Source: Scytalidium lignicola
Lineage: Eukaryota; Ascomycota; Leotiomycetes
Direction: 5' to 3'
DNA: 64,000 nt
Assembly (NCBI GenBank): GCA_002812745.2
Contig: NCSJ02000220.1
Coordinates: 1-64,000, forward strand
How positions within the stretch are numbered: the first letter of the stretch is position 1; every line of letters begins with the position of its first letter. The position numbers were made by a program, and so were the translations under genes. The notes beneath the pieces were generated by a model. That model did no database searches and was not told the origin of the DNA. It was given only the letters and a program-made list of their open reading frames with translations. Below are positions 1-11,381 of this stretch, in pieces.

Positions 1-1118
1 GTTTTTTTTGCCGAATCAGGAGACTTTTCTCGCTATTTTAGTCACCTTACAGAATAACTATATAACATTAGAAATTGAAAACGGTGCAGTCGCTTACAAG
101 TATTAAAGCAGCATGGATTTTGAGTATATCGCGCAAATGATTGGTCTGTTGGTGTGCGAGTATTTCTTGACACCCCCTTACGTACCGTATCCACTACAGT
201 ACAACCGGGGAAACCAGATGATCAATCTTGACTAGAACATTCTAGAAGAATAGTCTGTATTCAATAGTCTTGTTGGTTGATCGATCACTCTCGCTGTTTG
301 CACATTGGTCATAATGAAGCTGGCAAGATGAAGAGTTCGTGAGCAGACCGAACGAAGGGCAGGTGCCTACGCCGTGGAGCCTTGTTATTAAAACTGGTAA
401 CCAATATTACGACATTGGCCCACTGCGTCGGCGCTTAGGTCTGAACGTGGCGCATTTCTTGAGCCAGAAGTTGCATGTGCCACTGCTTCTCGTAACGCTG
501 GCTGAGGGAGCTGAAAGGATAGAGAGTCAGCAGCTGAGAAGATTGGTCTCGTCTAATGCAACCAGCTCGGCCCATCGGCTGATGATAAATTCTAGGCATA
601 AGTGCTTTTGAGCGCCTCTTGCTAGAAGTTGTTCATAATAGTTCACCACATTCACCGAGGGATTTGATACGGTAAAGTTGAATCGATTTTGTTTTTTACA
701 AGCGGAATACGGCTTTGATCTCGATTTCTGCCACAGAGGTAGTAAGGGTGTATTAAGCTATGGAAATAGCTATTGCTATTTTATTTTATAACCAAAGAAT
801 AAACATACATGAGACTTCTTATCCTCTGCTTTAATTGCGTTGAGGCTTTTTGTCGTCTTGTAATCTAAGTACTTCACAACCTGACAAAGAACTTACATAA
901 CATTGCGATTTTCCCAATGACCTCAGTACTAGATTTTCTATAGATCTTGTCACGGCTCTTGTCACGGCTCTTGAATATTTCCATATTTAATTGTGCCGTT
1001 TTCCGCTTGCAATAGTTTTTCTTTCTACCATGTCGAAGTCTGGTGCGTACGATCCTTACTTTAAGATACTCCGCTTCCTAAACGATGGATTCGGCTTCTC
1101 AAGATACATAACTCCTTA
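1..1118. other. Intergenic, no gene recognised
   Basis: An open frame of 90 codons at 339-611 has no recognisable motif and no supporting context, so I do not call it. A short tandem repeat (TTGTCACGGCTC twice, about 946-972) is the only structure noticed. The rest is AT-rich spacer. Confidence 0.5.
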
Positions 1119-1532
1119 GCGGGCAACCTCCAACGCCACCCATCAGAGCCGCATAAGAGTACCCGCGTATATTTTGAAGACCACCAGCTTTCCTCATGTC
1201 CTCCTTACATTGCATTGTCTTACCTGTGGGAAGAACCGACGCAAATAGTGGACCCAACATTGCGGATCTTCACTACAGAATCGAGGTGCTACCCTATCCT
1301 CTGTCAAGGCTGCCTGTTTCGAGGCACACGCAACCTACTAGAAGCACTTCGTCGCCGTCGGATGAGACAACAGGAGAGCAAGATAAATCATGAGCTTTAT
1401 TCGAGATCCACACTGAAAACCTGGGCAGATCTCAGTAGGAGGAAGCCGGAGTTGTACTGGATCGATGCCCTTTGCATACATCTCAATCAACACCAAACGG
1501 AACCCCTCAGAAAACCGAGGTCTACCTGTTAA
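1119..1532 (+). pseudogene. HET-domain gene fragment (N-terminal part only)
   Basis: The frame shows the hallmark start of the HET domain, PPYIALSYLWEEP near 1203-1241, and further on YWIDALCI near 1456-1480. These correspond to the conserved ALSYxWG and WIDAxCINQ blocks. The reading frame is closed upstream by TAG at 1116, ends at 1532 just after a degraded INQ block, and no downstream HET blocks or C-terminal region follow. HET-domain proteins act in heterokaryon incompatibility and related cell-death responses. This piece cannot make a functional one. The conserved G of SYxWG is replaced by E. It lies tail-to-tail with the zinc-cluster gene that ends at 1583. Confidence 0.7.
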
Positions 1533-1582
1533 CCTCAGCATGATCCCTCTAACCTTTCTCCCCGAACTTCCGAAGAGAAGGC

Positions 1583-3310
1583 CTATACAAAGGAAGGAAG
1601 CGTATTACTCGAACTGATCACGGTTCTAATTACGCCAAGATAGTTCACCAATAGATCGCTGTCCGCGTGAAGATCCTGCTGCACCCAGATAGACTGGATC
1701 ATAGCTCTTAGCCCATTCAAGCTTCTTGCACGACCGCTTCGCTCAGTTCTGTCAATCAAGCTGATAATGGCTGCTCGTCGTTCGTCTGTGGATGCCTCAC
1801 AAGCTACAATGAATAGGGGAAAGGAGTGGGGACAGAAGGAGATCCTGGTAATCCTAGCGAATGCCTCATTTATCTCAGAGTCTAGCTTTGTGGGTGGTTC
1901 CCATTGGCTCTGCGAAGCCCGTGCGAGATAGACTCGTGTCGCCAGCTGCCAGATTTCTACAGCAAGTGAGGGATTACCACCCGTCCTGGTCGAATTTGAT
2001 ATAGAAGGGAGGTTTCTGGATCTTGTCTCAAGTGCTCTAAGGTGATTGTGGTAGTCTTCATTGGGACTTCTAGGGTCCCATGGATCAAACGAGCTACCCC
2101 ATGCCTCGGAAAGCAAATTTAGTATTGCATGCGTAGGATTCGGAGATGGAGGCGCCTACATATACACATTAGCAGATGATGATGAATCTGCCCATAAGGA
2201 TTCAGGGAACTTTACTGGTCTGTGTCTCGCCAAAGACGGATACTGAAGTTCTCCTCCGAGGTTTGAATACTTTGCAGCTGTGGCTTTCAGAGACAACGAC
2301 TTGTGGCGCCAGTGATGCATGGGAAAACGAGAAATCGTATTGTGATAGTAGACCCAGTCAAGAAGGTGGCCGATATCACTATCGTGCGATTGATCTTTGA
2401 GGTTAGTCGCTTGGGTGATGTCTATGGCTCCCCAGATATACCACTGCCACTCGCCTGAGCTTTCCGAGGCAAGCAGGATCTATACAAGAGTGTTTAAGCA
2501 TAACGGCCGATTTTCTTGGTCAGTACGTAGATTCGTTTGTAACCCACCTCAAAAGCGCCCAGAAGCATCGATGCAGCCACGTGCTGAGCGGCTTCAGCTG
2601 AGCTTAGTGGCCATCCTTTCGCAGAGACAGACAGGAAGTGGAGTGCCGATATCTTGAACTGAATAGACTGCCGCTGGAGTCCGCTGCTGTGGAGCGAGGA
2701 GAAAGCAAGCAACGCGGAGAAAAGAGCAAGCCCCGAAGCGGTGTCATGGGCCAGGGCCATACGAATGAGTGCGTCTCGAATCTGAGAATCAGTGGCAGCG
2801 AACGTAACCAACGAGAGATAGGCGGCGTTATAAACTAGTGTAGGCGTCTATCGTGAGCCAGTTGCACCACCGATCACATAGCATCTAGTTGCAAGCTTAC
2901 AATGGTGGATCAGGTCTATATTGTTCGCACCTGGCTGAGGCGCTGTCCACAAATCCGGAGCAGGTTGGCGAAGAGATTGCACCAGCAGGGATGTGTTATG
3001 GTATAGTTCTATGTCCCGCCAAGTTGTGTTGATGAAGAAGTTGGTCTTGCAGCTGGGATTCAGAACCACTGCTTGGGAATCCCCGATAATGGCACGCTTC
3101 TTGTCGCCGCCCTTGGGCCACGACAAGCGCATTCCATACCCTTGGCATTCTCGATGAGCTCGAGCACACTTTCGACAGGTGGGCTGACCTCCATCACACT
3201 GGATTTTCCGAGCTGAAGGAATGCACGATTAGACAAGGGCGTTCATGTTCATTGCTAGGTCGACATGTCTACCAACCTGTACATGTCCAGCAGCCCTTTC
3301 GGACCTTCAT
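1583..3310 (-). CDS. Zn2Cys6 transcription factor, 489 aa
   Basis: A nuclear fungal regulator rebuilt from five exons: 3310-3277, 3212-2901, 2834-2548, 2479-2216 and 2155-1583. The joined frame is 1470 nt with no stop. Residues 7-34 form a perfect zinc binuclear cluster, with Cys at 7, 10, 17, 24, 27 and 34 (C-x2-C-x6-C-x6-C-x2-C-x6-C); the first intron splits it after residue 11. The remainder, with blocks such as ALIRMALAHDTASGL and GLALFSALLAFSSLH, matches the long C-terminal activation/regulatory region of the Fungal_trans_2 type. Introns are 60-68 nt with GT-AG ends; the 60-nt intron at 2215-2156 has a clear CTAAT branch site. The start is the only ATG just upstream of the cluster. Target genes are unknown. 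A second regulator of the same family lies 0.9 kb upstream on the same strand. Confidence 0.85.
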
Positions 3311-3895
3311 GGTTTTTTTTCTTTCGCAGCGGGGGCAGACAAGCAGTACGTTGAGCCTTGAATTCAGGAACGCTGGTGCTGACGGCCTTGGTAATTAGAT
3401 TCAGTGAAGTGGTCAAGCGCTTGACACGAAGTTTGCCTACTTATTGTTTAGCTCCCGCGCTTCCATGAGACCCACCTGGGGTAAGTTTTCTCGAGGCACA
3501 AAGGGGATTTGTCATCCTCTATGTAATGTGCCGCGTACGCCAAAGTTACCGTAATTCTCGGTCCAACGAAACACCGAGTCTACCAAAACACCGAGATCTA
3601 CAGCAAAATTAGGCAATCTTATGCCCCAATAATCGCAACAAATACTGGATATTCGAGGTTTTAACCTGAATGTAGGTAATCCAAGTTGATTTAACTAAAT
3701 ATTAAATATGTTACTTGAAACTGGCATTGAAAAGTTATTAAAATATTTTATAACTGCCTTCTAAACAAGGTAATTTCAATCTACACAAATTATTATATAC
3801 CAGTATTTGAATAGCTTTAAAGAGTTACTATTTAATAGAAATTTTATGTAAGAATTTATAGGTTTAATTTTGATGTGATACAAGGTTGTTGGAAT

Positions 3896-3947
<52 letters not shown>

Positions 3948-4254
3948 ATTTATTTACGTCCGGCGGATAGCAGGTAGAACCTGCTGTCCTGAGACTTCCC
4001 TACTAGTATGAGAACATGCTAAGCTAAAAAATTATATACAAGACGACTTTCAGAAAGCAAGCCATTCTAGTGACACTTTCTGTAAGAAATGCTTTCTAAG
4101 GTTATCCTGTATATCTATTATTTAAACTGTATGCCCTACAACAGTGAAAAATGATTAACGGCCAGGAGTAATGAGAGCAAAATATAAAGGATGGATGATG
4201 CAAGAAAAGGATTCTTTCGTTTGAATTCCATCATGTCAATCCCTAGCTTCAAAT
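3311..4254. other. Intergenic, AT-rich, no gene
   Basis: Spacer between the 5' end of one zinc-cluster regulator and the 3' end of the next. Apart from the GAT microsatellite at 3897-3947 I see no coding or structural feature. Base composition becomes strongly AT-rich after 3600. Confidence 0.6.
3897..3947. repeat. (GAT)17 microsatellite
   Basis: Seventeen uninterrupted GAT units, visible directly. It lies in non-coding spacer, so length changes would not affect a protein. Confidence 0.95.
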
Positions 4255-6385
4255 TTATATACCACTGATTAATTTAGTAACAGGCCATCCAGTTTCCTCC
4301 TCTACTTGCTGGAGTAGTTTCCGAATTTCCAAGTGTTCTTCAGGGAGCACGATTACCCGACTACCTATATAGTAGAGAAAGGCAGCTGCAAGTCAGCTTA
4401 TAGCGTCACAAAATCTAGTCAACTATCTATTACTATCTACTGAGGAGAGACGGGTGGATGCTAGTGGAAAGGGAGTCTCCTCACATGTTCTAATGTGCTC
4501 ACAAGCGTGTATGCGCGCTGATTGGTACGAAGAATTGGTGGTGCAAATCCCACAAATTACGCGAGCATGATACTTCAAGTTATCCTAGGAGGATGTTAAG
4601 TTAAAAAGCATTGATATGATGGTGTCTCTTATTATACTTCTCGTATGCGCTGTTCTTCAAGCCGCTCTAGTCCTTCCAATTGGCTTTCTGGAGTATATAG
4701 TGTTAGGAAAAGCTTTGCCATATGATATGTTTGAATAGCCAGAACTATTCAATTGTTTAGACTCTAAGTTCCTTTAATCAAGTACGTGATCCACTTACCG
4801 TGCCACCCGGAAAGGAACCAAATAGCTGGGAATGCAGATCCAGTGAGTGAAGTTCCATAAAAGATTGGCTCGTATGATGATGGGAGATGGTGCTTCCACT
4901 TGTCAAGCTGCTTGTCCAGGAATTCCCACCGTTCCTGAGTCCGATTAGAATCAGGGCCAAAGCAAAAGTTGATTATATGTCCATAAGCCCAGACCATTCG
5001 GTTCGCCCATACGTCTTCATAAGTAGAGTAAGTATCGTATGTACTTTGGAATTGGCAGTTGTCAAGGTCGATGATAGTCTGCCTGCTATATCGTTCAGCC
5101 ATTTGGATGTCCTGTCGAAGATATACCCAGAAAGCCGCTACACGAAGACTATCAGAGGCATTATTATGTGGGATCTGGAGCAGAGATAAAGATCCACTCA
5201 AGTGCTGCTGTGGATCAACGCCTAATGATTGTTCGCTATCAGTACCGCTGGGCCTGGGTATAAGCTGGTGAACAAGAGGCTCTCACTGTTATGATGCATC
5301 TCATACATGCGGAGGATTACCGTTGCGGCTAGAACTCGGCCATCTGATGCTGAATCTTCGGATTCCAGTACCGGAATTAGGTCGGCGACACATTTGCTAT
5401 AACACAACTCGGCAATTCTCTTGTATGACTCTTCTTCTTTACGGAGCTGTTGAGCCGCGAACGCTAAAATGGCAGAGAAGAGAGGGGGGAAGTTTAACGC
5501 TTCCTGAGGAACTAGTCTACCAAAGTGATTTTGTGAATCGGTCAAGTCAAGCTGTTTGTGCGTGTAATGATTAACTCGTAACCCTTTCTGCAAGATATAC
5601 TTCAGTTAATTGTCACTTACCCAAGGGGCAACTATTTCAACGTAGTATCTCATTAATCGAAACATATGTGGGTCAGACAAAGGTCGCTCAGTTTTGAACA
5701 AATCGTCATGGAATGACGACGATCCTGGAGATGTTACACATCTAGACGGATCTAGACTTACGTCTCGACCTTCGGGGGTTGTGTATACGCTCCCGGCCCC
5801 AATTAAACGCCTCTAAGGTGTGGGAAGTTAGTCACTAGACGACCGAGAATATCTCACTCGTTAACTTGCATAAAACTTGGGGGATCAACCTACGTTGATA
5901 GCACCAGGACTTCGGGAGTAGATTTCATCGGCTATCGCAGGTGTAGACACATTTATGATTTGCTGGTCATGGTCGACTTCGATGTTATCCCTGAGCAAGA
6001 TTTCATCTGTTGGGTGTCAGTCAGTACATCTTGGTTTAGGGCATGCATGTAAACCCGAACTTGGAACCGATGTTTCTCGAGGCTCTGGAGCCGGGCCGTC
6101 GAACTCGCAAGTTCTCCTGGCCCGTTCACATCGGGCACAAACAGGCCTCGCTTCATCACATTTGACATGCCGCTTCCGACATGTCAGGCTAATTGTGTGA
6201 GTATTCGGCCTCAGAGATGGGCAAGCGACATCGCGTACCAGCCTACTGACCTGTCAATGACCCAATTCGGGTGTTCTGACCCACGAGGAAAGACGGGGTG
6301 TAGGATTCGGCTCACCTGTTCTTGTGCGTCTATGGATTTTGGTTAAACGAGACGGGGTGTGGGACATCGTTCTCGATGCCGACAT
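4255..6385 (-). CDS. Zn2Cys6 transcription factor, about 522 aa, with possible 4-nt micro-exon
   Basis: Nuclear fungal regulator. Exons read as 6385-6316, 6242-6239, 6188-6055, 6006-5894, 5812-5621, 5551-5287, 5221-4799, 4744-4638, 4584-4434 and 4364-4255; the sum is 1569 nt, in frame throughout. The zinc cluster gives Cys at 25, 28, 35, 42, 45 and 52 (TGCLTCRKRHVKC then ARPVCARC). Downstream come the Fungal_trans_2 blocks: PLFSAILAFAAQQL, LRVAAFWVYLRQDI, IQTYHMAKLFLTLY, RVICGICTTN and a C-terminal EEETGWPV. The first Cys codon is completed only if a 4-nt exon is used; the alternative is one exon at 6275-6239 after a 40-nt intron, which gives EHPNWVIDRSVGC instead of RTRTGC. An in-frame alternative start lies at 6367. 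It is divergent from the P450 at 6801, which makes that gene a candidate target (inference). Confidence 0.8.
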
Positions 6386-6800
6386 AGAACAATCCCCCCC
6401 GACTCGATTGGCGACATTAGATACTCGAGGATTAGGATGTCGTCAAAGGTCGAAGCGAACATCGGAGCCTTAAGAGACCCGCGAAGCTGCGTTAGAACGG
6501 ATCTGTTTTGCCCCCAACTGGATCCCCCCCACTCTTTGCTGACGGCGCCAATCTCGGCTCGCAGCCGATCTCCATTGTGATTAAGACGCGGATGCCAGAG
6601 ATCATGTGCTGCTGTTGGCCGGTTTATTTTGGAGTCGAGGCATTGTGTGGGAAGCGTGTGGAATTGGCTAGTAATGGATTGTGTAATGTGTACATGGACA
6701 GGTTGTAATAATATAATCGCATTGTTGCGGATTACAGAGTTTCATCTCCAAGGTCTTTTTCTCCAACACAAGAGTTTTCTTGTGTATAATTGTTACGACG
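6386..6800. promoter_or_regulatory. Divergent intergenic region between regulator and P450
   Basis: About 415 bp separate the start of the zinc-cluster gene (minus) from the start of the P450 (plus), so both promoters must lie here. I see no certain TATA box or binding site. The assignment rests on layout only. Confidence 0.5.
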
Positions 6801-8372
6801 ATGCTTGGACCAACTATAGAGTACGTCTTTAGGCCCATTACTGGTGCCTTCTTACTGGAAGTCGTTCTGCTTTTAGCTTTAGGTCTGGTATTCTACTCGG
6901 TTGTCAGCTACCTCAGAGATCCATTCGACCTTCGAAAATTTCCCTCGCCATCTTTGGCTGCTTTCACCAATCTATGGTCAGCATATCAGGCACGGAGACT
7001 ACGACGATCGAGAGCTGTCCTTGAAGCTCATCAGCAACTCGGACCAATCGTCCGCATCCAGCCTCGACATGTTTCATTTGCAGATCCTAGGGCTGTCCAA
7101 GAGATTTACGGCCACAACTCGCCGATGATTAAAGATGACTGGTATTTGGCATTGAGTGGGGGAGAATACAATAATATCGTGAGCACTAGAGATCGACAAG
7201 AGCATACAAGGAAACGTCGATACGTCGCCAATGGATTCTCCCAACGCAATATTGTCAATATGGAACCTATGGTGGCTGGAAAGGTAGATTTACTCCTCAA
7301 GCGCCTAGACGGTGCTGCAGAAGGAAGAGAGGCCATAGATCTACGCCAGTGGCTCAATTTTTTTACTTTTGATGTCATATCCTCAATGGCCTTTTCAAAC
7401 GATACCGGATTTTTGCGAACTGGCACTGCTGAAACTCATGCCGAGAGTACGGACGCTAAACGATCCTATACCATCAATCCTATCAAAGCATTCCAGGACA
7501 ATACCATCCACCAGATGTCGTTGGGGCATTGGCCATCTCTCTTAAGTCTGACCAAACCCTTGACAAGCTTGTCGCCCTATAGCAGACGTGGCGACGAGTT
7601 TACTGATATGTGCATTCACCAGGTTCGACAGAGGATGCAAAGGTCTGATCTTGACGAGGAATCAGGTTCCACATATGGTGATTTTTTCCAGCATCTCACG
7701 ATTGACAGCAAAGGCAATGACAGAAAACTTCCCTTTGGAGAACTTGTTCAAGAAGCAGCGGTTTTCCTGAGTGCTGGGAGCGATACAACTGCGTCAGCAA
7801 TGACCAATACCCTATACCTGCTTCTAAAACACCCGAGGGTGTTGGAAAGGCTTCGAAACGAATTACACGGTGCTAGCAGTGAGGCGGCTGAGGCTAAGAA
7901 GGGGATCTTTTCGTATGCTACGGTCAGCCCTCTCAAGTATCTCCGTGCGTGCATCGACGAAGGCCTTCGACATCTTCCGCCGACTAGTAATGGCCTGCCG
8001 CGCCAAACACCCCCTGAAGGTGCTCAAATCGCCGGACATTGGATCAAAGGAGGTGTCACAGTCTCTGTACCGACGTATACGATTCATCACAATGCCAGCC
8101 TCTTCACCGATCCTTGGGAATTCCGGCCGGAGAGATGGGTTGAGGGAAGCGAGCAAGAGCGCGAAAACCTTAAGAAGTATGTTATCCCATTCACGTTGGG
8201 CCGACATGGATGCATCGGCAGGAACATTGCGTTTCTCGAGCAATATATAGTATTGTCGACACTTGTCAATCGGTACGACTTCGAGTTTGTCGAGGATGGG
8301 TTTGAACTTGGGGTTGTGGAACGGATTAATGCAAACCCCGGGCCTATGCCTTTGTATGTGAAACGACGATGA
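6801..8372 (+). CDS. Cytochrome P450 monooxygenase, 523 aa, intronless
   Basis: Membrane-anchored haem-thiolate monooxygenase of the E-class fungal type. One hydrophobic anchor spans about residues 13-35. The oxygen-binding I-helix reads AGSDTT near residue 330, the K-helix ExxR motif is EGLR, the PERF-like motif is FRPERW, and the haem-binding loop is FTLGRHGCIG with the thiolate Cys near residue 472. Length is normal for the superfamily. The start is the ATG at 6801, because the upstream in-frame extension has no ATG. Lack of introns is unusual beside its intron-rich neighbours. Overall wording resembles fungal benzoate-4-monooxygenase/pisatin-demethylase-like P450s, but the substrate cannot be read from sequence. 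Its neighbours are a divergent Zn2Cys6 regulator and a sugar-type MFS transporter downstream. Confidence 0.93.
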   Translation: MLGPTIEYVFRPITGAFLLEVVLLLALGLVFYSVVSYLRDPFDLRKFPSPSLAAFTNLWSAYQARRLRRSRAVLEAHQQLGPIVRIQPRHVSFADPRAVQEIYGHNSPMIKDDWYLALSGGEYNNIVSTRDRQEHTRKRRYVANGFSQRNIVNMEPMVAGKVDLLLKRLDGAAEGREAIDLRQWLNFFTFDVISSMAFSNDTGFLRTGTAETHAESTDAKRSYTINPIKAFQDNTIHQMSLGHWPSLLSLTKPLTSLSPYSRRGDEFTDMCIHQVRQRMQRSDLDEESGSTYGDFFQHLTIDSKGNDRKLPFGELVQEAAVFLSAGSDTTASAMTNTLYLLLKHPRVLERLRNELHGASSEAAEAKKGIFSYATVSPLKYLRACIDEGLRHLPPTSNGLPRQTPPEGAQIAGHWIKGGVTVSVPTYTIHHNASLFTDPWEFRPERWVEGSEQERENLKKYVIPFTLGRHGCIGRNIAFLEQYIVLSTLVNRYDFEFVEDGFELGVVERINANPGPMPLYVKRR

Positions 8373-9268
8373 TGTAGTACTGAGAGGGATCCTGAACAGC
8401 AAGTAAATATCATACGTCAGATGGAGTATTCCGGGAGGTACTATACAACTCTCGTTTATAGTATCCGGAGCGAATGTGTACGGTAGAAATGTCGTTGGAT
8501 CTTACGAACATGGGAAGGTCACACTCTCTTAGATTTTAGTGGCCGAAGTCAATCTCAATCTACTGAACATCCTCTCCATTATCTTGTACTGTTTTGAACG
8601 GACTAGAAGCACTGCTAAAATGAAAGCAATATTATGTGGTGACGGGCTTCCTATATCCCCAATCTTTGCCCCAAGGCCACTTCCAGCATCTCAAATTGTA
8701 GTCCAAGCCGCAAAAACTTTTGCGCGAAGTTTGCAAGAGGTTCGCTAGGGCTCGTTTCGCTGCTGTTCTTTAGCGGTCGCCTGTAGCCGAGCTTGCCGAC
8801 TTGTCGACGCGAGTCTGGCGGGTCGCCAAGACGCCAGCATGAGGCTCTGCACCAATAGTGTTTGTTACCTTACCCCGGAGGATCAACCGGGCATCTCATT
8901 TTCTGATCATCTCATCTCCTCAGGCCCTGGCTTCCCCCGCATCCTGGAGAGCTGGGGAGCTGTGGGGTATGGGGTCAGGGGAGACTTCAACGAGAGTGGA
9001 CGGGAGGAGACCGAAGGAGAAGTATATTAATCCCTGAGGACCATCGTCATCCTATGCAAGATTAGATACCCATCCGCTCACTTTCACCTCTTGCGCTGCA
9101 GATTCGCAGATATCAATGGACGAGAAACCGGAGACTCTGGTTCGTGACAGCCACGGGTAAATAATCTCTCCCCATCGCACTTGGACCCAGAGATTCACAT
9201 CCAGAAGCAGTTCTGTGGAGATGGAAAAATCCGGTCTGGCATCTGATGGTGTCTTGCGCAAATCCAGT
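8373..9268. other. Intergenic, no gene recognised
   Basis: Spacer between the P450 stop and the transporter start. Short open frames at 8539-8748 and 8839-9030 have no motif and no ATG in a convincing context. A minus-strand frame at 9052-9354 is antisense to the transporter's first exon and 5' leader. A TATA-like TATATTAA lies near 9023. Confidence 0.5.
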
Positions 9269-11381
9269 ATGAGCTCGGAAAAGCATCCAAACACCACTAC
9301 TAACGTGGCATCAACGGACATGTAAGTCGATACACACCGTGCTCCACCGCCCATGGCTTAATGCTAAAGCAAAGTGACACTTAGTTTGCACAACCCTTTT
9401 ATAGGCATCCCGAAAAGTCAGCTCTTGGCAGATGCCGCTCAGTTTGCCAGAGTCAACAACTTGGCAGAGCATGCCGAGCTATTTCAAAAAGGAGCACTGA
9501 TAGCTCAATCCCTAGATGAAGTCGACTTCATCCCTGAGCTGAGTTCAGCGGACCGAGAAGTTATCCTTCGAGAAAAGACCCACCGCTGGCACCAACCCAA
9601 GATACTGTACCTTACCGTTGCTCTCAATTCAATCGCGGCAGCCATCCAAGGCTGGGATCAGACCGGTTCGTTAGCTGTTAACAAAGTTAAATTGAGGCTC
9701 TCTGACCCATGTAGGATCTAACGGTGCCAACCTTTCGTTCCCTCAGGCTCTAGGAATATTGGATAGTGGAGAAGCGTGTGAAGCCGCTGGCATTTGTACT
9801 AGAAATACTTGGTATATTGGCCTTATCAATGCTGGGCCGTACATGGCTATTGCTCTTCTGTGAGTCTTGTCTCTGAGACAGCAATGACCTCGCTTCTATA
9901 ATGAATATGCCATGTCTGACTTATCTATTCCTTGCAGCGCCAGCTGGCTCTCGGATCCCCTCAACCGCCTTTTTGGACGACGGTGGACCATTTTCATTGC
10001 GTCCGTTTTCAGTCTCCTCGCGCCTGTTGGAATGGCGGTCTCTCAGACCTGGGACCAGCTTTTTGTCTGTCGCTGTCTGCTTGGAATTGGAATGGGACTG
10101 AAGGAAGTCACTGTTCCGGTCTTCTCCGCAGAGATATCACCAGCTAACATTAGAGGTGGGCTGGTCATGTCTTGGGAAACGTGGACCGCATTTGGTATCT
10201 TGCTGGGCGCATGCGGAAACCTCGCCGTGGCCAATACGGGATCCATATCCTGGAGACTGCAGCTTGGTGCTGCTCTAATTCCCGCCATCCCTCTTATCAT
10301 TGGCATATATTTTTGTCCTGAATCGCCTCGCTGGCTACTATCGAAGAAGAAATATGAGGCGGCTTTCCGATCGCTTTGTCGACTGCGCAACTCTCCGCTA
10401 CAGGCTGCCCGTGATTTGTATTTCATTCACGCTCAATTGAAACAAGAGGAGGCCATAATGGAGAAATCCGGTTTTAGTGCTAAGGACAGTTTCTTCACTA
10501 GATTTATCGAGATCTTCACGGTTCCACGACTTCGACGAGCGACCCAAGCTTCAGGAATTGCAATGATGCTTCAGCCAATGTGTGGTAGTAAGTTGTCTCT
10601 CTTTTAACATAACACTTATCAGTGTGACTTGCGATAAAACAATGCTGATCCCATATGTTCAACAGTCCAAATTATTGGCTTCTACTCTTCTACCATATTT
10701 GCAAATGCTGGAGCAAGCAATACTGGAGCTCTTCTTGCATCATTTGGTTTCGGTCTTGTTTTGTTCGTCTTCTCATTCCCAGCTGTATGGACTATTGATA
10801 CCTTTGGCCGCCGTGGATTGGTTATCTTTACTTTCCCACACTTGTTCTGGAGCCTTCTGGCTGCTGGAATGTCCTTCTACATCCCTGGAAATGGAAGTGG
10901 ACGCACTGGCGCAATAGCATTCTTTATATATATATTCAGCGCCTTCTATGGTCCAGGCGGCGGCCCAATCCCTTTCACCTACTCAGCCGAGGTTTTCCCT
11001 CTTTCACATCGTGAGGTGGGAATGGCTTGGGCTGTGGCAACAAATAACTTCTGGGCAAGTGTCATCACGTTCGCTTTTCCTCGAATGCTACAGACGATGA
11101 CGACTCCCGGCACATTTGGCTTTTATGCCGGACTCAACCTCCTCGCACTCATCATGGTTTTCCTTTGGATGCCTGAAACTAAGCAGCGCACCTTAGAGCA
11201 ACTTGATGAGATATTCTCAGGGTCCATGCGGACCCACATGAAATTCCAAGTCAAGGAAGTGTTACCATGGTGGGTGCGGAGATGGGTTTTGCAGAAGAAA
11301 GGAGAGAAGCAACCCCAGCTTTATTCTTTCGAGCGCCAGGTTGTTGATGCTGAAGCTAGTTCTGGTGATAGCAAAGTATAA
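9269..11381 (+). CDS. MFS sugar transporter (SP family), 614 aa
   Basis: Plasma-membrane sugar/H+ symporter type. Exons 9269-9321, 9385-9665, 9715-9859, 9938-10587 and 10666-11381 join to 1845 nt in frame. An N-terminal cytosolic stretch of about 95 residues precedes TM1 ([20 protein letters not shown]). Family motifs are present: LFGRRWTIF after TM2, [10 protein letters not shown], the PESPRWL motif closing the first six-helix half, and [15 protein letters not shown] after TM12. The Cys-rich insert [13 protein letters not shown] in the first external loop is typical of a fungal subgroup with this long N terminus. All introns are GT-AG (49-78 nt). I chose the first exon because its split codon restores ILHNPF exactly. 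The substrate is unknown. It sits between a P450 and an NmrA-like gene. Confidence 0.9.

Noticed and set aside
339..611. 90-codon plus-strand open frame
   Set aside because: No recognisable motif or membrane segment, no ATG in a good context and no neighbouring exon that would extend it.
3897..3947. GAT run considered as a poly-Asp or poly-Ile coding repeat
   Set aside because: No open frame or exon surrounds it; it is a non-coding microsatellite.
7863..8402. 179-codon minus-strand open frame inside the P450
   Set aside because: Exactly antisense to the conserved P450 3' half; its composition mirrors the sense codons and it has no domain.
8539..9030. Two short plus-strand frames between P450 and transporter
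   Set aside because: No domains and no splice pattern; the true transporter start is found at 9269.
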